Source of the DNA: Candidatus Rifleibacteriota bacterium
GTDB taxonomy: Bacteria > Riflebacteria > Ozemobacteria > Ozemobacterales > Ozemobacteraceae
Assembly: GCA_029560455.1 (NCBI GenBank)
Contig: JAKQKW010000145.1
Coordinates: 1-5,862, forward strand
Direction of reading: 5' to 3'
Length of the DNA: 5,862 nt
The position numbers were made by a program, and so were the translations under genes. The notes beneath the pieces were generated by a model that ran no database searches, was not told the origin of the DNA, and worked only from the letters and a program-made list of their open reading frames with translations. Positions 4,438-5,862 of the stretch are shown here, piece by piece. Positions within the stretch are counted from its first letter, which is position 1, and every line of letters begins with the position of its first letter.

Positions 4438-5862
4438 ACCACAAATTGCGCATTCTGCCTGTTTTTAGCCGCCAGGCAGGGTGGCTTTTTCTTTTTTTCC
4501 TGGTCTTCGGCTGTATTTTACCGGTTGCCGCCGACGAAGGCATTACGCTGCGCGTCTGGATAATGGGCGGCGAAGCCGAGCTGATCTCTCAGCTCACCGG
4601 CCGCTTCGAAAAAGAAAATCCCGGACTCAAGGTCAGAATTCAGGCGTTTTCGTGGGGTGGCTGTTACGAAAAGCTGGTGACTGCTTTTCTTGGTGGCGCA
4701 CCGCCTGATGTATGCCAGCTCGGCACCACGATGATGCACGACTTCTATGCGATGGGCGCCCTCGAAAGCCTTGAACCGCTTTTTTCTGACGGGCGACTCA
4801 GTTCTGGCGATTTTTTTCCGGCATCTATAGAGACCTGCAGGTATGACGACCAGCACTATGGCGTTCCGTGGTATGTCGATACCCGGCTGGTTTTTTATCG
4901 CCGTGAATATCTTGACCGTTATGGCATGCAGTCTTTTCCGGCCACCTGGCAGGAATTTCTCGAATTCGGGCGCCGAGTGGTCGCCGACAAGCGCGTCGCC
5001 GGACTGCAAAACAGCAATTTTGTCAGCATGCACGGTTTCACTTTCGAAATGTTCTACTGGCAGGCCGGCGGGCAGTTTTCACCGCTGAGCTCTGGTCGAC
5101 CGGCATTCGGTGAAGAACCCATGCTCGCCGCCCTCGAATACGACCGCACGATGCGCCGTGAGGGTTTTCTGGGCAAGCCTAACGACTCTGGTCTCGACTA
5201 CATAACTGAATTCGACAACGGGGTCTATGAGGTCGTTGTCTCTGGCCCCTGGATGGCTTCTGATCTGAAGAAAAATGCCGGTCGCCTCAAAAATGCCTGG
5301 GGTCTGGCACCTCTGCCGGCCGGGAAAACCCGAACCTCGTTCATCGGCGGCTCGAATCTGGTGCAGTTCAAGGATTCACGACACAAGGAAGCGGGACAGA
5401 AACTGATTCTGTTTCTCAGCCGTCCTGATATTCAGGCTGAGTGGTACAGAATTTCGAGCGACCTGCCGGCCAGCCGGCAAGCAATGGCAAGGCCAGAACT
5501 GGCTGAAGACCGTGTTCTGCAGGTTTTCCGACAGCAGCTTGAAGATACCCGGCTGCCGCCGCCGGAAAAGGAATGGAGCATCTTCTGGGACAGATTTTAC
5601 CGGCAATATGACGCTTTTCTCGAAAGTAATGATGATGCAAAAGCCTTTATCAGGCTGATGAACGACACGATGGCCGCGATTGTCAAAGAGAAGGAAGCGG
5701 CACAGTCGCCGGCGACCGGCAATTTTTACTGGCTGGCCCTTTCGGTGTTTCCGTTGCTGCTCGTCTCGGTCTATGTTGTCAACGGCTTCAAATCACATTC
5801 GGGGCAAACGGTTCAGCAGGCTTTTGCAGCGACATCGCTGCGCAAAGCGGCCTGGTTTCTTG
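4434..5862 (+). CDS. CUT1-type extracellular solute-binding protein continuing into membrane segments (3'-partial, probable permease fusion)
   Basis: An uninterrupted frame runs from GTG 4434 to the end of the window, 476 codons with no stop. The GTG overlaps the upstream TGA in GTGA (4434-4437), which implies translational coupling; there is only a weak purine stretch upstream. Residues 1-33 are a signal peptide (hydrophobic 17-29, PVAA then Asp34). Residues about 36-419 form a complete sugar-type solute-binding domain of the SBP_bac_1/8 kind: TLRVWIMGG, RFEKENPGLKV, GGAPPDVCQLGTT, YGVPWYVDTRLVFYRREYL, PATWQEF, VVVSGPWM and FIGGSNLV. The ligand is probably a sugar or oligosaccharide, by family. 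Such proteins normally stop near here. This one continues through a linker into a TM helix at about 431-449 (FYWLALSVFPLLLVSVYVV), a polar stretch, then RKAAWFL at the edge, which looks like the beginning of another hydrophobic helix. The likeliest reading is a binding protein fused to an ABC permease; a membrane-tethered binding protein is the alternative. No ATPase is in view. Confidence 0.85.
   Translation, partial: MNHKLRILPVFSRQAGWLFLFFLVFGCILPVAADEGITLRVWIMGGEAELISQLTGRFEKENPGLKVRIQAFSWGGCYEKLVTAFLGGAPPDVCQLGTTMMHDFYAMGALESLEPLFSDGRLSSGDFFPASIETCRYDDQHYGVPWYVDTRLVFYRREYLDRYGMQSFPATWQEFLEFGRRVVADKRVAGLQNSNFVSMHGFTFEMFYWQAGGQFSPLSSGRPAFGEEPMLAALEYDRTMRREGFLGKPNDSGLDYITEFDNGVYEVVVSGPWMASDLKKNAGRLKNAWGLAPLPAGKTRTSFIGGSNLVQFKDSRHKEAGQKLILFLSRPDIQAEWYRISSDLPASRQAMARPELAEDRVLQVFRQQLEDTRLPPPEKEWSIFWDRFYRQYDAFLESNDDAKAFIRLMNDTMAAIVKEKEAAQSPATGNFYWLALSVFPLLLVSVYVVNGFKSHSGQTVQQAFAATSLRKAAWFL

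Noticed and set aside
4482..4499. T-rich run (T5, C, T7) as a slippage or phase-variation site
   Set aside because: It encodes Leu/Phe of the signal peptide in the correct frame, is interrupted by C, and the frame continues cleanly on both sides.
4518..5033. Minus-strand open frame opposite the solute-binding protein
   Set aside because: It lies inside a plus-strand frame with clear binding-protein motifs and has none of its own.

Overview
The window looks like a bacterial chromosome fragment of moderate to fairly high GC, densely coded, with Sec-type signal peptides and good Shine-Dalgarno sites. I cannot place the organism firmly. A TPR/proline-rich exported protein next to a pseudopilin-like secreted domain and a solute-binding protein continuing into membrane segments suggests a deep-branching, Gram-negative-type environmental bacterium. 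Candidatus Riflebacteria is one guess, at low confidence. There are no rRNA or tRNA genes, CRISPR arrays, insertion sequences or phage genes.

Left part (1-1560): a LarE-type ATP-dependent sulfur transferase gene on the plus strand is preceded by an extended -10 promoter. It converges, with only 16 bp between, on a minus-strand gene for a three-TM membrane protein with a PH-like soluble domain. The two stop codons lie in opposite arms of one small inverted repeat. At the extreme left edge there may be the first codons of a minus-strand gene.

Middle part (1559-2151): a divergent intergenic region holds a perfect 7-bp palindrome and candidate promoters. It is followed by a 67-aa helix-turn-helix-like protein resembling the C-terminal half of DUF433. 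A strong bidirectional terminator then separates it from a 28-aa single-TM membrane peptide on the minus strand, which has an excellent ribosome binding site and which ordinary length cut-offs would miss.

Right part (2152-5862): three tightly packed plus-strand genes form an apparent operon, with a 6-bp gap and then a 4-bp overlap. They are (i) a 575-aa exported TPR protein with a long Pro/Gln/Ala-rich linker and an unrecognised beta-rich C-terminal domain; (ii) a 183-aa Sec-exported protein whose core matches the Cys-rich globular domain of GspG/ComGC-like pseudopilins but which lacks a prepilin leader; and (iii) an open frame running off the window that encodes a full CUT1-type sugar/oligosaccharide-binding domain followed by a TM helix and the start of another hydrophobic stretch, probably a binding protein fused to a permease. 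Together they suggest an envelope-associated uptake or secretion unit. The functional link between the three is inference from gene order only.
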